From Amycolatopsis sp. WAC 01376 (lineage in GTDB: Bacteria > Actinomycetota > Actinomycetes > Mycobacteriales > Pseudonocardiaceae), in NCBI RefSeq assembly GCF_003947415.1, contig NZ_QHKL01000001.1, forward strand, positions 1,798,001 through 1,862,000: 64,000 nucleotides of DNA, in the 5' to 3' direction. Shown piece after piece: positions 1 to 7,536 of the stretch; the stretch's first letter is position 1, and every line of letters starts with the position of its first letter. A program made the position numbers and the translations under genes. Below the pieces are notes generated by a model, which was not told the origin of the DNA, did no database searches, and saw only the letters and a list, made by a program, of their open reading frames with translations.

Positions 1-1
1 G

Positions 2-97
2 CACGCGTTGAAGGATCGTCCGATCGACGCGCTGGATGACAACGGCGTTCCGGTGACCGGCGGAGGTTCCTCCGCCGATGACAGCAGTAAGGAGTGA
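2..97 (+). CDS. C-terminal tail of a conservon sensor histidine kinase (partial)
   Basis: An open frame enters from the left edge and stops at TGA 95-97. Only 31 residues are present, ending in a Gly/Ser/Asp-rich tail ([12 protein letters not shown]). No domain can be seen. The call rests on position: in actinobacterial conservons (cvn operons) a membrane histidine kinase (CvnA) comes just before a roadblock protein, a DUF742 protein and a small GTPase, which is exactly what follows here. Low-complexity charged tails are common in these kinases. The identity is an inference from context. Confidence 0.6.
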   Translation, partial: HALKDRPIDALDDNGVPVTGGGSSADDSSKE

Positions 98-99
98 CA

Positions 100-576
100 G
101 TGACACGGGCGGGTGCGATGCAGCCGGGTGGTCCGGCGCAGCCTGGCGGCCAGGCGCAGGGTAAAGGACACACGAGCAGCTTTGCCTGGCTGATCACGGA
201 TTTCGTGCACCGGGTCCCGGGCGCGGCGCATGCCGTGGTGGTGTCGGCGGACGGTTTGCTGCTGGCCTCTTCGAAGGGACTTCCCAAGGACAGGGCCGAT
301 CAGCTGGCCGCGGTCGCGTCGGGGCTCACGAGCCTGGCGCGCGGTGCGGCGAAGGTGTTCGAAGGCGGCACGGTCGCGCAGACGGTGGTCGAGATGGCCA
401 ACGGCTTCCTCTTCCTGATGTCGGTGTCCGACGGGTCCTGTCTGGCGGTCCTCGGATCGCCGGAGAGTGACATCGGCCTGGTCGTCTACGAGATGACCTT
501 GCTGGTGGAACGGGTGGGGCAACAGCTGACACCGGAGATGCGCGCGCAGCTGCAGGGCGCGTCGGTCCGCCGCTGA
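100..576 (+). CDS. Roadblock/LC7 domain protein of a conservon (CvnB-like)
   Basis: This 158-residue protein has a short Gly/Gln/Pro-rich N-terminus followed by a roadblock/LC7 fold (about residues 28-145): [26 protein letters not shown], then the helix ending [20 protein letters not shown]. In conservons this protein is thought to regulate the small GTPase encoded two genes downstream and to form a membrane-associated complex resembling a eukaryotic G-protein module. An in-frame GTG at 94 overlaps the upstream stop. GTG 100 is preferred because AAGGAG at 89-94 then lies 5 nt upstream. The operon continues with DUF742 and GTPase genes. The fold is certain; the signal sensed is unknown. Confidence 0.9.
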   Translation: MTRAGAMQPGGPAQPGGQAQGKGHTSSFAWLITDFVHRVPGAAHAVVVSADGLLLASSKGLPKDRADQLAAVASGLTSLARGAAKVFEGGTVAQTVVEMANGFLFLMSVSDGSCLAVLGSPESDIGLVVYEMTLLVERVGQQLTPEMRAQLQGASVRR

Positions 577-601
577 GCGACCGGGAACCGAGGAGAATGC
601 C

Positions 602-1387
602 GTGGACGACGGGCGCTTGAGGGGCGATGGCCGGCTCGGTGACGACTTCTCCGGCGGGTGGTCGGAACGTGACGACGGCCGGGAGGACTGGACGTCCTTC
701 CGGGACCGGGTCGACCGCGAATGGCGATCGCGACGGGCACAGGGGTCGGACAATGACCCCGTGTCCCCGGACGAGGCCTCCCGCTGGCTGACCGATTCGA
801 ACGCGGGACAGGGACCCGCCGATTTCAGCGTCACGGACTACCGGGAACGCCTGCTCGGCGGACCCGGGGCCGAACTGTTCGGTGGTGGCAGCGGCCCGCT
901 CTACGATTCCGGCGAGTTCGCCAAGTTCTCCTTCGACAAGGAGGAGGAACGCCGGGCGGCCGCGGCCGCCGCGGATCCGCTCGCCGCGGCACTGCCGCAG
1001 CAGGCACAGAACGAATACGTCGACGAGCAGTACACCACCGACGTCGAATCATCCGGCCTGGTCCGGCCGTACTTCCGCACGCGGGGACGGACCAAGCCGA
1101 CGTACGACCTTGCCATCGAGGCGTTGATCTCGACCAGTGAACAGGGACGTGTGCTCGACCGGGTACGCGTCCCCGAACACCGGTCGATCTGCGACCTTTG
1201 CCTGGACACCCGGTCCGTCGCCGAAGTCGCGGCGCTGTTGCGCCTGCCGCTCGGCGTGGTCCGGGTGCTGATCGGAGACGTGGCCGGCCTCGGCCTGGTC
1301 CTGGTGCACACTGCCAGCCAGAACGTTGGTGACCGGCCCAGTATCGAGTTCATGGAGAGGGTGCTCAGTGGGCTTCGGAGAATTTGA
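602..1387 (+). CDS. DUF742 protein of a conservon (CvnC-like)
   Basis: GTG start with AGGAG at 591-595, 6 nt upstream. The protein has 261 residues, longer than most DUF742 proteins. The first 150 residues are acidic, low-complexity and probably disordered, with an Ala-rich stretch. The DUF742 domain fills the C-terminal 110 residues: VRPYFRTRGRT, a repeated-helix region with ICDLCLDTRSVAEVAALLRLPLG (winged-helix-like), and a final MERVLSGLRRI. DUF742 proteins are the third member of conservons, and genetic work in Streptomyces links them to development and antibiotic control. The 3' end overlaps the next gene's GTG by 20 bp, implying translational coupling. Confidence 0.88.
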   Translation: MDDGRLRGDGRLGDDFSGGWSERDDGREDWTSFRDRVDREWRSRRAQGSDNDPVSPDEASRWLTDSNAGQGPADFSVTDYRERLLGGPGAELFGGGSGPLYDSGEFAKFSFDKEEERRAAAAAADPLAAALPQQAQNEYVDEQYTTDVESSGLVRPYFRTRGRTKPTYDLAIEALISTSEQGRVLDRVRVPEHRSICDLCLDTRSVAEVAALLRLPLGVVRVLIGDVAGLGLVLVHTASQNVGDRPSIEFMERVLSGLRRI

Positions 1388-1976
1388 CTCCGACGCGAAT
1401 GCGCCGCAGGTGGCCGGGCCGACGTCGTCGGCCAAGATCGTGGTCGCTGGCGGATTCGGCTCGGGGAAGACCACGCTGGTCGGAGCGGTTTCGGAGATCG
1501 ATCCGCTGACCACCGAGGCCATGATGACCGAGGCCAGTACCGGCGTCGACGACAATTCGGCCACCCCGAACAAGTCGACGACGACCGTGGCCATGGACTT
1601 CGGCCGGATTTCGCTGGACTCGGATCTGGTGCTGTACGTGTTCGGTACGCCGGGCCAGCACCGGTTCTGGTTCATGTGGGACGACCTCGCGGTCGGCGCC
1701 ATCGGTGCCGTCGTGCTGGTCGACACGCGGCGGCTCGCCGACGCGTTCCCGTCGATCGACTTCTTCGAGAACCGGAAGCTGCCGTACGTCGTGGCGATCA
1801 ACTGCTTCGACCGGCTGCTGCACCACCAGATCGAGGACGTCCGGCACGCGCTGACGATCTCGCCGTCCGTGCCGATCATGGCCTGTGACGCCAGGGAGCG
1901 TGACTCCGCCAAGCAGGTGTTGATCTCGGTCGTGCAGCACGCCATCGCACACGATTCGGCGTTGCGCGCGGGCTAA
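1368..1976 (+). CDS. Conservon GTP-binding protein (CvnD-like)
   Basis: A small GTPase of 202 residues. The P-loop GGFGSGKT lies at residues 28-35. A switch II/G3-like FGTPGQHRF follows near residue 92, and VVLVDTRR and AINCFD stand where G4 would be; AINCFD replaces canonical NKxD, as is usual in this family. A longer frame reaches back to 1326. GTG 1368 is chosen because GGAGAGG at 1354-1360 is correctly spaced and VGFGEFD matches the usual family start. It completes the kinase-roadblock-DUF742-GTPase set. It is expected to be a membrane-associated switch, active when GTP-bound. Confidence 0.9.
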   Translation: MGFGEFDSDANAPQVAGPTSSAKIVVAGGFGSGKTTLVGAVSEIDPLTTEAMMTEASTGVDDNSATPNKSTTTVAMDFGRISLDSDLVLYVFGTPGQHRFWFMWDDLAVGAIGAVVLVDTRRLADAFPSIDFFENRKLPYVVAINCFDRLLHHQIEDVRHALTISPSVPIMACDARERDSAKQVLISVVQHAIAHDSALRAG

Positions 1977-2405
1977 AAGGGACGAAACCCCTGAGCGGAT
2001 GCGGCCGTTGGAGTGAACTCGGCAGGCTTCACCCGCTTCGGGGAGCGGCGCCACCAACCGGAGCGGACGCGGGGCGATCCCTTTCCCGCGATCCGGTGCG
2101 GTCAGCATTCGATCGGGTGATCGGAACGTCGGTGACCTGCGGGGACACCGATTTCGAGCCGGTCGCACCCGGCCACCATGGGGTGACCCACGAATGCGTG
2201 GTTCGCCATGGGTCGACGCGGTGAGCGGCTGGACGTTTACGTTCGGTTAACGCCGCCGGCCGGGTGGCGGGCTCGACACGATCGACGGGACGAATACGCT
2301 GGGTGGAGGCGTCTTTCGGCCCGCCGGTACCGGGATCGGTGCTGGTCGGGGAGAGTCGCCCGGACCACGCCGCCCAGGTGGTCTTGACGCAGCGAGGAGG
2401 GACTT
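1977..2405 (+). other. Non-coding spacer with the presumed promoter of the second conservon pair
   Basis: These 429 bp lie between the first conservon GTPase and the second roadblock gene. No frame has convincing coding character. A possible promoter is TCGACA near 2275 followed about 16 bp later by TACGCT near 2293, on the + strand. It is about 100 bp upstream of the next start. No strong terminator hairpin is visible behind the GTPase stop, so read-through is possible. Confidence 0.4.
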
Positions 2406-2828
2406 GTGACGGCATCCGGACAGCAGCAGAGCTCGTTCGGCTGGCTCATCACGGATTTCGCGCGCCGGGTTCCCGGTGCCGCGCACGCCGTGCTGGTCTC
2501 GGCGGACGGTCTTCTCCTCGCGCCGTCGGAAGGGCTGCCGCAGGAGCGGGCCGAACAGCTGTCCGCGGTCGCCTCCGGGCTGATCAGCCTCACCGCCGGC
2601 GCCGCCCGCTGCTTCGACGCGGGCGGGGTCAACCAGACCGTCGTCGAGATGGAACGCGGCTACCTCTTCCTCATGTCGGTCGCCGACGGCTCCTCACTCG
2701 CCGTCCTGGCCGCGCCGACCTGTGACATCGGCACCGTGGCCTACGAGATGACCCTGCTCGTCGAGCGGGTCGGCCAGCAGATCACGCCCGAGCTGCGCGC
2801 GCAGCTGCAGGGCGGCGTACGTGGGTAA
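2406..2828 (+). CDS. Second roadblock/LC7 domain protein (CvnB-like paralogue)
   Basis: GTG start 3-4 nt after GAGGAGG. At 140 residues it is nearly all roadblock/LC7 domain and is closely similar to the first copy: [54 protein letters not shown]. It lacks the N-terminal Gly/Gln extension. It is followed 6 bp later by a DUF742 gene. Neither a kinase nor a GTPase gene accompanies this pair, so it may feed into the neighbouring complete conservon by swapping subunits, or may be left over from a duplicated operon. Confidence 0.88.
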   Translation: MTASGQQQSSFGWLITDFARRVPGAAHAVLVSADGLLLAPSEGLPQERAEQLSAVASGLISLTAGAARCFDAGGVNQTVVEMERGYLFLMSVADGSSLAVLAAPTCDIGTVAYEMTLLVERVGQQITPELRAQLQGGVRG

Positions 2829-2834
2829 GCGCCG

Positions 2835-3419
2835 ATGAAGATCACCGGATTCACCGAACCGGAACCCTCCGGCTGGGACTCCCTCTACCAGGGCACCGAA
2901 CGCGAGGCCTTCGATTCCCCGAGCCGGTTCGAGCTGAGCTCGATCAGCACGGTCATGCCGCGACGCCCGCCCGCGCCTGCCCCCGCCCCGGCGTCGATGC
3001 CTTCGCCCCTTCGCCAATCGCCGCCGCCGCGCGTCACCGCCGACGCCGCCGCGCCCGCTTCGGTCTACATGCCGCCTTCGGCGGGCTCGCGGGTCCGGCC
3101 CTACACCCGCACCGGCGGACGCACCCGCACCGCGCACGACCTGGCGCTGGAGGCGCTGGTGTCGACCAGCGACGACGGCCGCCGATACCGCGGCGTGCGG
3201 ACCCCCGAACACCGGCAGATCTGCGACCTCTGTCTCGATACCCGCTCGATCGCGGAGATCGCCGCGCATCTGCGGCTGCCGCTGGGCGTGGTGAAGGTGA
3301 TCGTCGGCGACATGGCGGACGCCGGTCTGGTGCTGATCCACCAGACCGAGCTGATCCTCGGCGACTCTTCTTCGCGCGCTTTCATGGAGCGGGTGCTTCA
3401 AGGCCTTCGAACCCTCTGA
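2835..3419 (+). CDS. Second DUF742 protein (CvnC-like paralogue)
   Basis: A 194-residue protein with a Pro/Ala-rich linker (about residues 36-80) and a C-terminal DUF742 domain from VRPYTRTGGRTRTAHDLALEALVSTS to the final MERVLQGLRTL. IAEIAAHLRLPLGVVKVIVGD matches the first copy closely. In a normal conservon the next gene would be the GTPase. Here the operon stops and a large palindrome begins immediately. The last 31 bases of the gene plus 7 bases beyond are duplicated at 4364-4401, which suggests a breakpoint at this 3' end. Confidence 0.87.
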   Translation: MKITGFTEPEPSGWDSLYQGTEREAFDSPSRFELSSISTVMPRRPPAPAPAPASMPSPLRQSPPPRVTADAAAPASVYMPPSAGSRVRPYTRTGGRTRTAHDLALEALVSTSDDGRRYRGVRTPEHRQICDLCLDTRSIAEIAAHLRLPLGVVKVIVGDMADAGLVLIHQTELILGDSSSRAFMERVLQGLRTL

Positions 3420-3426
3420 CCCACGC
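3389..3426 (+). repeat. 38-bp direct repeat, left copy (3' end of the DUF742 gene)
   Basis: This copy covers the last codons and stop of the DUF742 gene. It matches 4364-4401 in 34 of 38 positions (shared cores GCGGGTGCTTCA, GGCCTTCG and CCCTCTGAC). The two copies bracket a 975-bp segment carrying the HicA-like gene pair. The layout resembles an attL/attR pair at a gene 3' end, but could also be the scar of a tandem duplication in which a DUF742 gene was lost. Confidence 0.75.
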
Positions 3427-3484
3427 AATTTCGTCACCTGCTTGCGCTCCGAACGGCCCGCAAGCAGGTGACTAGTTGCGTGGG
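3420..3484. repeat. Large imperfect inverted repeat directly after the DUF742 stop
   Basis: Arms pair as CCCACGCAA (3420-3428) with 3476-3484, and GTCACCTGCTTGC (3433-3445) with 3460-3472, around a 14-nt loop and a small asymmetric bulge. It starts at the last base of the stop codon. It could serve as a terminator for the roadblock-DUF742 pair, although no T-tract follows. It belongs to the general population of long intergenic palindromes in this window. Confidence 0.75.
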
Positions 3485-3555
3485 CTTCGTGCTCTCTGGC
3501 GCTGCCGCCCGCGTTCGGTCTCTCTTGGCGACGTCGGCTCGGCCGCGGTCTCGAT

Positions 3556-3606
3556 GTCCCCAATGTGGCATTGGGGACGCTGAGCGTCTCCAATGTGACA
3601 TTGGGG
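3556..3606. repeat. Three tandem palindromes (cloverleaf-like)
   Basis: A perfect 10-bp hairpin with loop TGG (3556-3578) is followed by the palindrome GACGCT-G-AGCGTC (3576-3588) and a second hairpin CCAATG-TGA-CATTGG (3588-3606). The outer hairpins are near-copies of each other in the same orientation. A 67-aa open frame runs through the region but is probably not a gene. No gene lies between 3420 and 3792. Confidence 0.75.
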
Positions 3607-3792
3607 GCGGATCCCCGGATCGCCGGCTTGCGGCCAGGCAAAGGGAAGTCGATCTGACTACTTTGGGGTGAGCGCCAGCCACCTTTGGTAATGGAACGCG
3701 CTTCGCCGCGATTACTCCCGGTCGTCCGTGAACGGGATCTCAGCGTGACGCCGGTCTTTCCGATCTGCGTTAACCTGGGCAAGGAGTAGCCG

Positions 3793-4020
3793 GTGGGGTA
3801 CTGGAGAAAGCATCCTAGGAAGGATCTGGAAGCTGTTCTCGAGCACTTCCATCGGGCAGGATGGAGGATCTTGGATCCACCGACCTACTACACGGTTCGG
3901 TGCCCGTGCGGGCAGCACCAACGTTGGATCCACTTGACGCCGAGCGGCGGCAACTACGGAAAGAACGCGGTGTCCTGGCTGCTTCGTCAACCTTGTTACG
4001 AGATCGAAGGGGGTTCCTGA
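3793..4020 (+). CDS. Small basic protein with HicA-like layout (tentative)
   Basis: GTG start 6 nt after AAGGAG (3781-3786). The 75-residue product reads as helix (RKDLEAVLEHFHRAGWRI), strands (YYTVRCPCG, QRWIHLTP) and helix (GKNAVSWLLRQPC). The order helix-three strands-helix is that of HicA/dsRBD-fold mRNA interferases. The canonical GSH motif with the catalytic His is missing; instead there is CPCGQHQRW, which could bind metal. It overlaps the next gene by one base (TGATG), so the two are translated together. The toxin reading is a guess; the pair-wise coupling is seen directly. It lies between the 38-bp direct repeats. Confidence 0.6.
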   Translation: MGYWRKHPRKDLEAVLEHFHRAGWRILDPPTYYTVRCPCGQHQRWIHLTPSGGNYGKNAVSWLLRQPCYEIEGGS

Positions 4021-4352
4021 TGGGTGTGAGGGTCCACGCGCACTGGGTCTTCATCGCCGACGGCGACGGTGATCTCTTCGAGTACTGCGACAAGGTGATG
4101 CGAGCGCTGCTCCAACAAGAACGCTGCCTCGACGGGTTCGTCGACAGCGCGGTCTCCGCGGACGCGGCGCGTGCGGTGATGGAGATCGAAGCCGATATTT
4201 CCGGCGACGACCTTTCCCAAGCCATCGCGGAGGGGCACGCGGCTGTCCGTGCCGCGTTGCATTCGGCCGGGATCGGCACACCGGACTGGCCGACCCACGG
4301 TGAGGCCTTATCGATGGTGCTGAAGGATCTCCGCACCGAACAGCTGGTCTGA
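4020..4352 (+). CDS. Hypothetical protein, partner of the HicA-like gene
   Basis: The ATG shares its A with the previous stop (TGATG). A longer frame extends upstream to 3861 but runs over the preceding gene, so ATG 4020 is chosen. The 110-residue acidic product starts VHAHWVFIADGDGDLFEYCDKVMRAL and contains SVSADAARAVMEIEADISGDD, then DLSQAIAEGHAAVRAALHSAGIGTP. It has no signal peptide or membrane segment. It has no HicB features (no RNase-H-like N-domain or HTH). It could be an antitoxin-like or sensory partner of the upstream protein. I do not recognise the family by name. Confidence 0.7.
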   Translation: MGVRVHAHWVFIADGDGDLFEYCDKVMRALLQQERCLDGFVDSAVSADAARAVMEIEADISGDDLSQAIAEGHAAVRAALHSAGIGTPDWPTHGEALSMVLKDLRTEQLV

Positions 4353-4363
4353 CCACTAACGAG

Positions 4364-4401
4364 GCGGGTGCTTCAGGGCCTTCGCGCCCTCTGACTCACG
4401 C
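4364..4401 (+). repeat. 38-bp direct repeat, right copy (DUF742 3'-end remnant)
   Basis: It matches 3389-3426 at 34 of 38 positions. Read in the DUF742 frame it would encode VLQGLRAL followed by a stop, although no DUF742 gene precedes it. It lies 12 bp after the stop of the 110-residue partner gene. It is either a right attachment-site-like copy or the relic of a third DUF742 gene. Confidence 0.75.
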
Positions 4402-4484
4402 CCGCGATTGGCTGCATGGCGTGACATAAGATCACGCGATGTCATCAAAGGGCCGGTTCCCGATCCGTGCGTTCGACGGGTTCT

Positions 4485-4848
4485 ATTGAGAGGTAAGGCA
4501 ACGGCGGCCTGACGAGTCGGTGGCGGAGTGGGATCGCCAGGGCCTGGCGCGCTCTTGACCGTCCACAAGGGACGCCAGTCAGGCAACAGTGTCCGTTATG
4601 GGCACCTTGCGTGGGGGGTCGTGAGTGGCAATGAGCGTTAGAACGCTCATTGCCACTCACGACCCCCCACGCAAAATCGGTGATACAGGCATCAACCAGA
4701 CATTTCACTGCTCGACAGTGTCCCTTATGGACACTCAAAGCGTGACCGGCTCCCGGAGCCACGCCCCGAATACCTCTTGCCTACCTTGAAGCCATCGAAG
4801 AACCTTCGTCGGAGGCTGAGCTACGCCACATTTGCCTTACCTCTCAAT
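4485..4848. mobile_element. MITE-like unit with nested inverted repeats (copy 1)
   Basis: Outer 17-bp perfect inverted repeats, ATTGAGAGGTAAGGCAA at 4485-4501 and its complement at 4832-4848, enclose 330 bp without a credible gene. Inside lie GTCCACAAGGGAC (4561-4573) and its near-complement in AGTGTCCCTTATGGACAC (4717-4734). A second copy of that latter motif sits at 4589-4606 with two mismatches. At the centre is the 68-bp palindrome 4607-4674. A related unit occurs at 29053-29235. No transposase is present. Non-autonomous mobility is an inference; target-site duplications were not identified. Confidence 0.55.
4607..4674. repeat. Perfect 68-bp palindrome, GTCGTGAGTGG family (copy 1)
   Basis: Two perfectly complementary 33-bp arms (4607-4639 and 4642-4674) flank a 2-nt centre AG. 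The shared family signature is GTCGTGAGTGG in the arm and GTTAGAAC at the centre. Three relatives are at 29118-29169, 52764-52827 and 56188-56235. Arm interiors differ between copies, but pairing is kept in three of the four. There is no T-tract. Confidence 0.9.
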
Positions 4849-4889
4849 ATGTGCTCGCCGCGGCCGTCTTCGACCCAGCGGGAACGAGA

Positions 4890-5062
4890 TGGATCCGGCG
4901 GAGCGAGAGGCCGCCGTCAAAACCCTCGTCGACGGTAGGAACGTGTCTGGGCCTGCGGACATCGTCGCCGGCGCGATCAGGGCCAGGAAGGACAGCGGCT
5001 CCGGCCACTGCCGGCTGATCGAGGTTTTCGTGCACGAGATAGCCGTCGAGACGGACTGCTGA
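4890..5062 (+). CDS. Small hypothetical protein (doubtful)
   Basis: A 57-codon frame from ATG 4890 with third-position GC of about 80 percent, like genuine genes here. It gives an acidic product (MDPAEREAAVKTLVDGRN...HEIAVETDC) without a signal peptide or membrane segment. The ribosome-binding site (GGGA, 9-10 nt upstream) is weak. The frame is open further upstream, into the MITE-like terminal repeat, so this may be the 3' part of a gene whose start was displaced. I do not recognise it. The rest of 5063-5199 holds nothing visible. Confidence 0.35.
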
Positions 5063-5199
5063 CGGACATGCGTAAGGCCAGGGTCCTGGTCTGCCCCGGG
5101 CGTACCTGGCCTTGCGACTCGCCTGACGTCCGCGACGTCACGCTCCGAACACAGCGCAGATCAGTCGTCGCGGCAAAGCACGTCGTGATCGCGGAGCCG

Positions 5200-7443
5200 T
5201 CAGTCTTCGACGAGGGCGGCCGAGGTGATCCGGTGCAGCGGGTAGCGCTCGTGGTCGGTCCCTTCGAGGACCCCGCCGCCGACCCGCAGCGGCCGCACCA
5301 CCCGCTGGCTCGCCGTCCCGCGTGAGTCGACGAAGCCGATCCACACCTCGCGGCGCTCCATGGTCGCCTGTGACAGCAATGCCAGCGTCGCGGACGTGTC
5401 CCCGGCGCCGCCTCCCTGTGGCGCGCGCACCGTCTCGCCCCGGCGGCGCGCCGAAGCGGCGTCACCGGCCCGGACGTGCGCGACGATCTTGCCGACCTGG
5501 TCGTCGGTCAGCCCGGCAGGCTCTCCGGGGGCCCGGCGCGCGGCACGCGCCTTCGCGGGCAGGCGACGTCCAGAAGGCCTGATGTCCATGACGCGCCCGT
5601 CGGGACCTTCGGCGGCCGGAGCGAACCCGGCGGCGCGGAGCGCGTCGAGGACTTCGGCGAGCGGGTACGCGCTGATGAGCACTGTCGGCGCGATCATGCG
5701 CAAGCCGTACTCCGTCGCGACCGGGCTGCCCATGACTTCGGCGAGCAGCGACGCGTCGTCGCAGCGCAGGAACGATTCGGCGGCCCCGCCGCGCAGCCGC
5801 CCGTGCCGCCGGGCGACGTCGTCGATCAGGTAGCTCAGCGATTGGGGCACCGGCGTCGCCGACCGCGTCGTGAACAGCTGGTGCAGTTCGCCCGCGGTCC
5901 GCCCGGTGTCGAGCGCGCGCCGCACGGAGGTCTCGGTGATCCGGTAGACGGTCGCGTGCCCGGAGGATTCGATGTCGGCGACGGCGGTCATGTCGGCCGC
6001 GAGTTCGGCCTCCAGCGGACCCGGCGCGACCACGGTCAGATCGGCCTGGACCAGGACGTGGTCCACCGGACGCGGCAGTGCGTCGATCATCGCCTCGACC
6101 GCTCCCGGCCGGTCCTCGGCCAGCAGCGCCCGGGTCGCCGTGGTGAGCCCGCCGAGCCCGATCAGGCCGAGCGCCGCCCCCTCGGCCATCGTCCAGCGCA
6201 CGGTCTCGTCCCGCAGCCGCCCGCCCCGCCGCGGCGCGCGCCAGGCGAGCGCGGCGACCAGTTCGTCGGTGCTCTTCACGCCCGCGCCGTCGGGAAGCGC
6301 GGCCAGGGCGAGGAGGATCCGCCGCCGCGACGTGGGCGCCAGCGGACGGCGCAGGTCCTCCGACAGCGGCGCGATCGGCTTGTCCTTCGCGTCCCGCCCG
6401 CCGGCGAGGCCGGGCAGCCGGGGCAGTTCGAGCCAGGCCTGCGCGACCGTCATCCAACGCTGCGCGGTCGGCGACGCGAGCCACGAATCCGTGAGCGTCG
6501 TCGGTACCCATTCCGGCGTGGTCGCTTCGCTGTCGGCCACCAGCCCGGCGCCGACGGCGATCTCCGCCAGCAGGGTCACCCGTGTCTCGTCGACGTCGAG
6601 ATCCTTGGCGAGCTTCTTCAGTTCGCGGACTCCGAGCCCGCCGGACTTCAGCACCGGCGGCGGCGTTTCCGACCACGCGCGAAGCATGCTTTCGGTCTGA
6701 CGCAAGAACTCCATCGCCTCGCCGGCCGCCGTCGCGTCCACTGTGGACGGCTGATGCGGATGCGTGGGGAGTTCCGGTTCGCGCAGCGACGCCGGGTCGA
6801 ACACCGACCCGCCGCGCAGCGCGATCCCGATCTCACGCGGCAGCTCGACGGTCTGGTCGTCCCGGCGCAGCAGCAGCCCACGGGCGAGCAGGCGCTGGAC
6901 CGGGTTCCGCGCCCGCTCCAGCGGGACGTCGGCCGACGCGTCGCGGGTGCGGCCGATCGGCGGCCCGGCGGCCAGCGTCGTCAGCAGGGCTCGTTCGTCC
7001 TCACCGACCTCCGCGAGCGCGGCGTCGATGTCCGTCCCGGCGAGCGAGGGCGACGACGACCCGAGCCCGGCGGGGAAGGGGCCGAGCGCGTCACGAGCCG
7101 ACGGCGGGACGCGCAGCGTGTCGTCCTCACCCCAGACCAGGGCCCGCTTGCGCAACAGCGCCAGCGGTTCGCCGATCTTCGTGCCCACGAGCCGCGCGAC
7201 CTCGGCCGCGGTGACCGGATCGGTGTCCGCTCCGGCCAGCAGGAGAGCGTCGAGAACGGAGAGAGTGAAGGTGTCGAGGTCTTCGCAAGCACGCGCGACG
7301 GAGCCCGGCGTGCCGGCCCGGGTGGCGAGCACGATGGTGTCGGACGGGGGTGGCGTGGACAGGTCGCGACGCGTGCGCAGCAGTGCGGCGAGAGCGTCGT
7401 CGGACTCCTGGCGCAGCCAGTCCGCCAGGGATGGCGCGGGCAT
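5200..7443 (-). CDS. Helicase-associated (XPB/Ssl2-like) domain protein
   Basis: 747 residues from ATG 7443 (MPAPSLADWLRQ). Upstream codons in the same frame lack a start signal and overlap the divergent small gene. A TATCCT box lies 8 nt before the ATG. The protein is helical and Ala/Leu/Arg-rich with no Walker motifs. A segment around residues 450-590 (VLVQADLTVVAPGPLE ... LSYLIDDVARRHGRLR) matches the XPB-type helicase C-terminal-like domain (Helicase_C_3 family). This is the orthologue position of Rv0862c, which in mycobacteria sits next to the XPB helicase ercc3. That helicase gene is absent here. A role in DNA repair or transcription is inferred only. Confidence 0.82.
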   Translation of the reverse strand: MPAPSLADWLRQESDDALAALLRTRRDLSTPPPSDTIVLATRAGTPGSVARACEDLDTFTLSVLDALLLAGADTDPVTAAEVARLVGTKIGEPLALLRKRALVWGEDDTLRVPPSARDALGPFPAGLGSSSPSLAGTDIDAALAEVGEDERALLTTLAAGPPIGRTRDASADVPLERARNPVQRLLARGLLLRRDDQTVELPREIGIALRGGSVFDPASLREPELPTHPHQPSTVDATAAGEAMEFLRQTESMLRAWSETPPPVLKSGGLGVRELKKLAKDLDVDETRVTLLAEIAVGAGLVADSEATTPEWVPTTLTDSWLASPTAQRWMTVAQAWLELPRLPGLAGGRDAKDKPIAPLSEDLRRPLAPTSRRRILLALAALPDGAGVKSTDELVAALAWRAPRRGGRLRDETVRWTMAEGAALGLIGLGGLTTATRALLAEDRPGAVEAMIDALPRPVDHVLVQADLTVVAPGPLEAELAADMTAVADIESSGHATVYRITETSVRRALDTGRTAGELHQLFTTRSATPVPQSLSYLIDDVARRHGRLRGGAAESFLRCDDASLLAEVMGSPVATEYGLRMIAPTVLISAYPLAEVLDALRAAGFAPAAEGPDGRVMDIRPSGRRLPAKARAARRAPGEPAGLTDDQVGKIVAHVRAGDAASARRRGETVRAPQGGGAGDTSATLALLSQATMERREVWIGFVDSRGTASQRVVRPLRVGGGVLEGTDHERYPLHRITSAALVED

Positions 7444-7536
7444 AGACGACCAGGATACCGGGCGGGTGGTGGCCCGCCAGTGGCGTTCGGGCAGACTGTC
7501 CCGATAGAACAGCTTGACCATGCTCTGGAGGACGTT

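Noticed and set aside
3468..3671. 67-codon frame through the tandem hairpins
   Set aside because: Its sequence is dictated by palindromes and it lacks a start signal.
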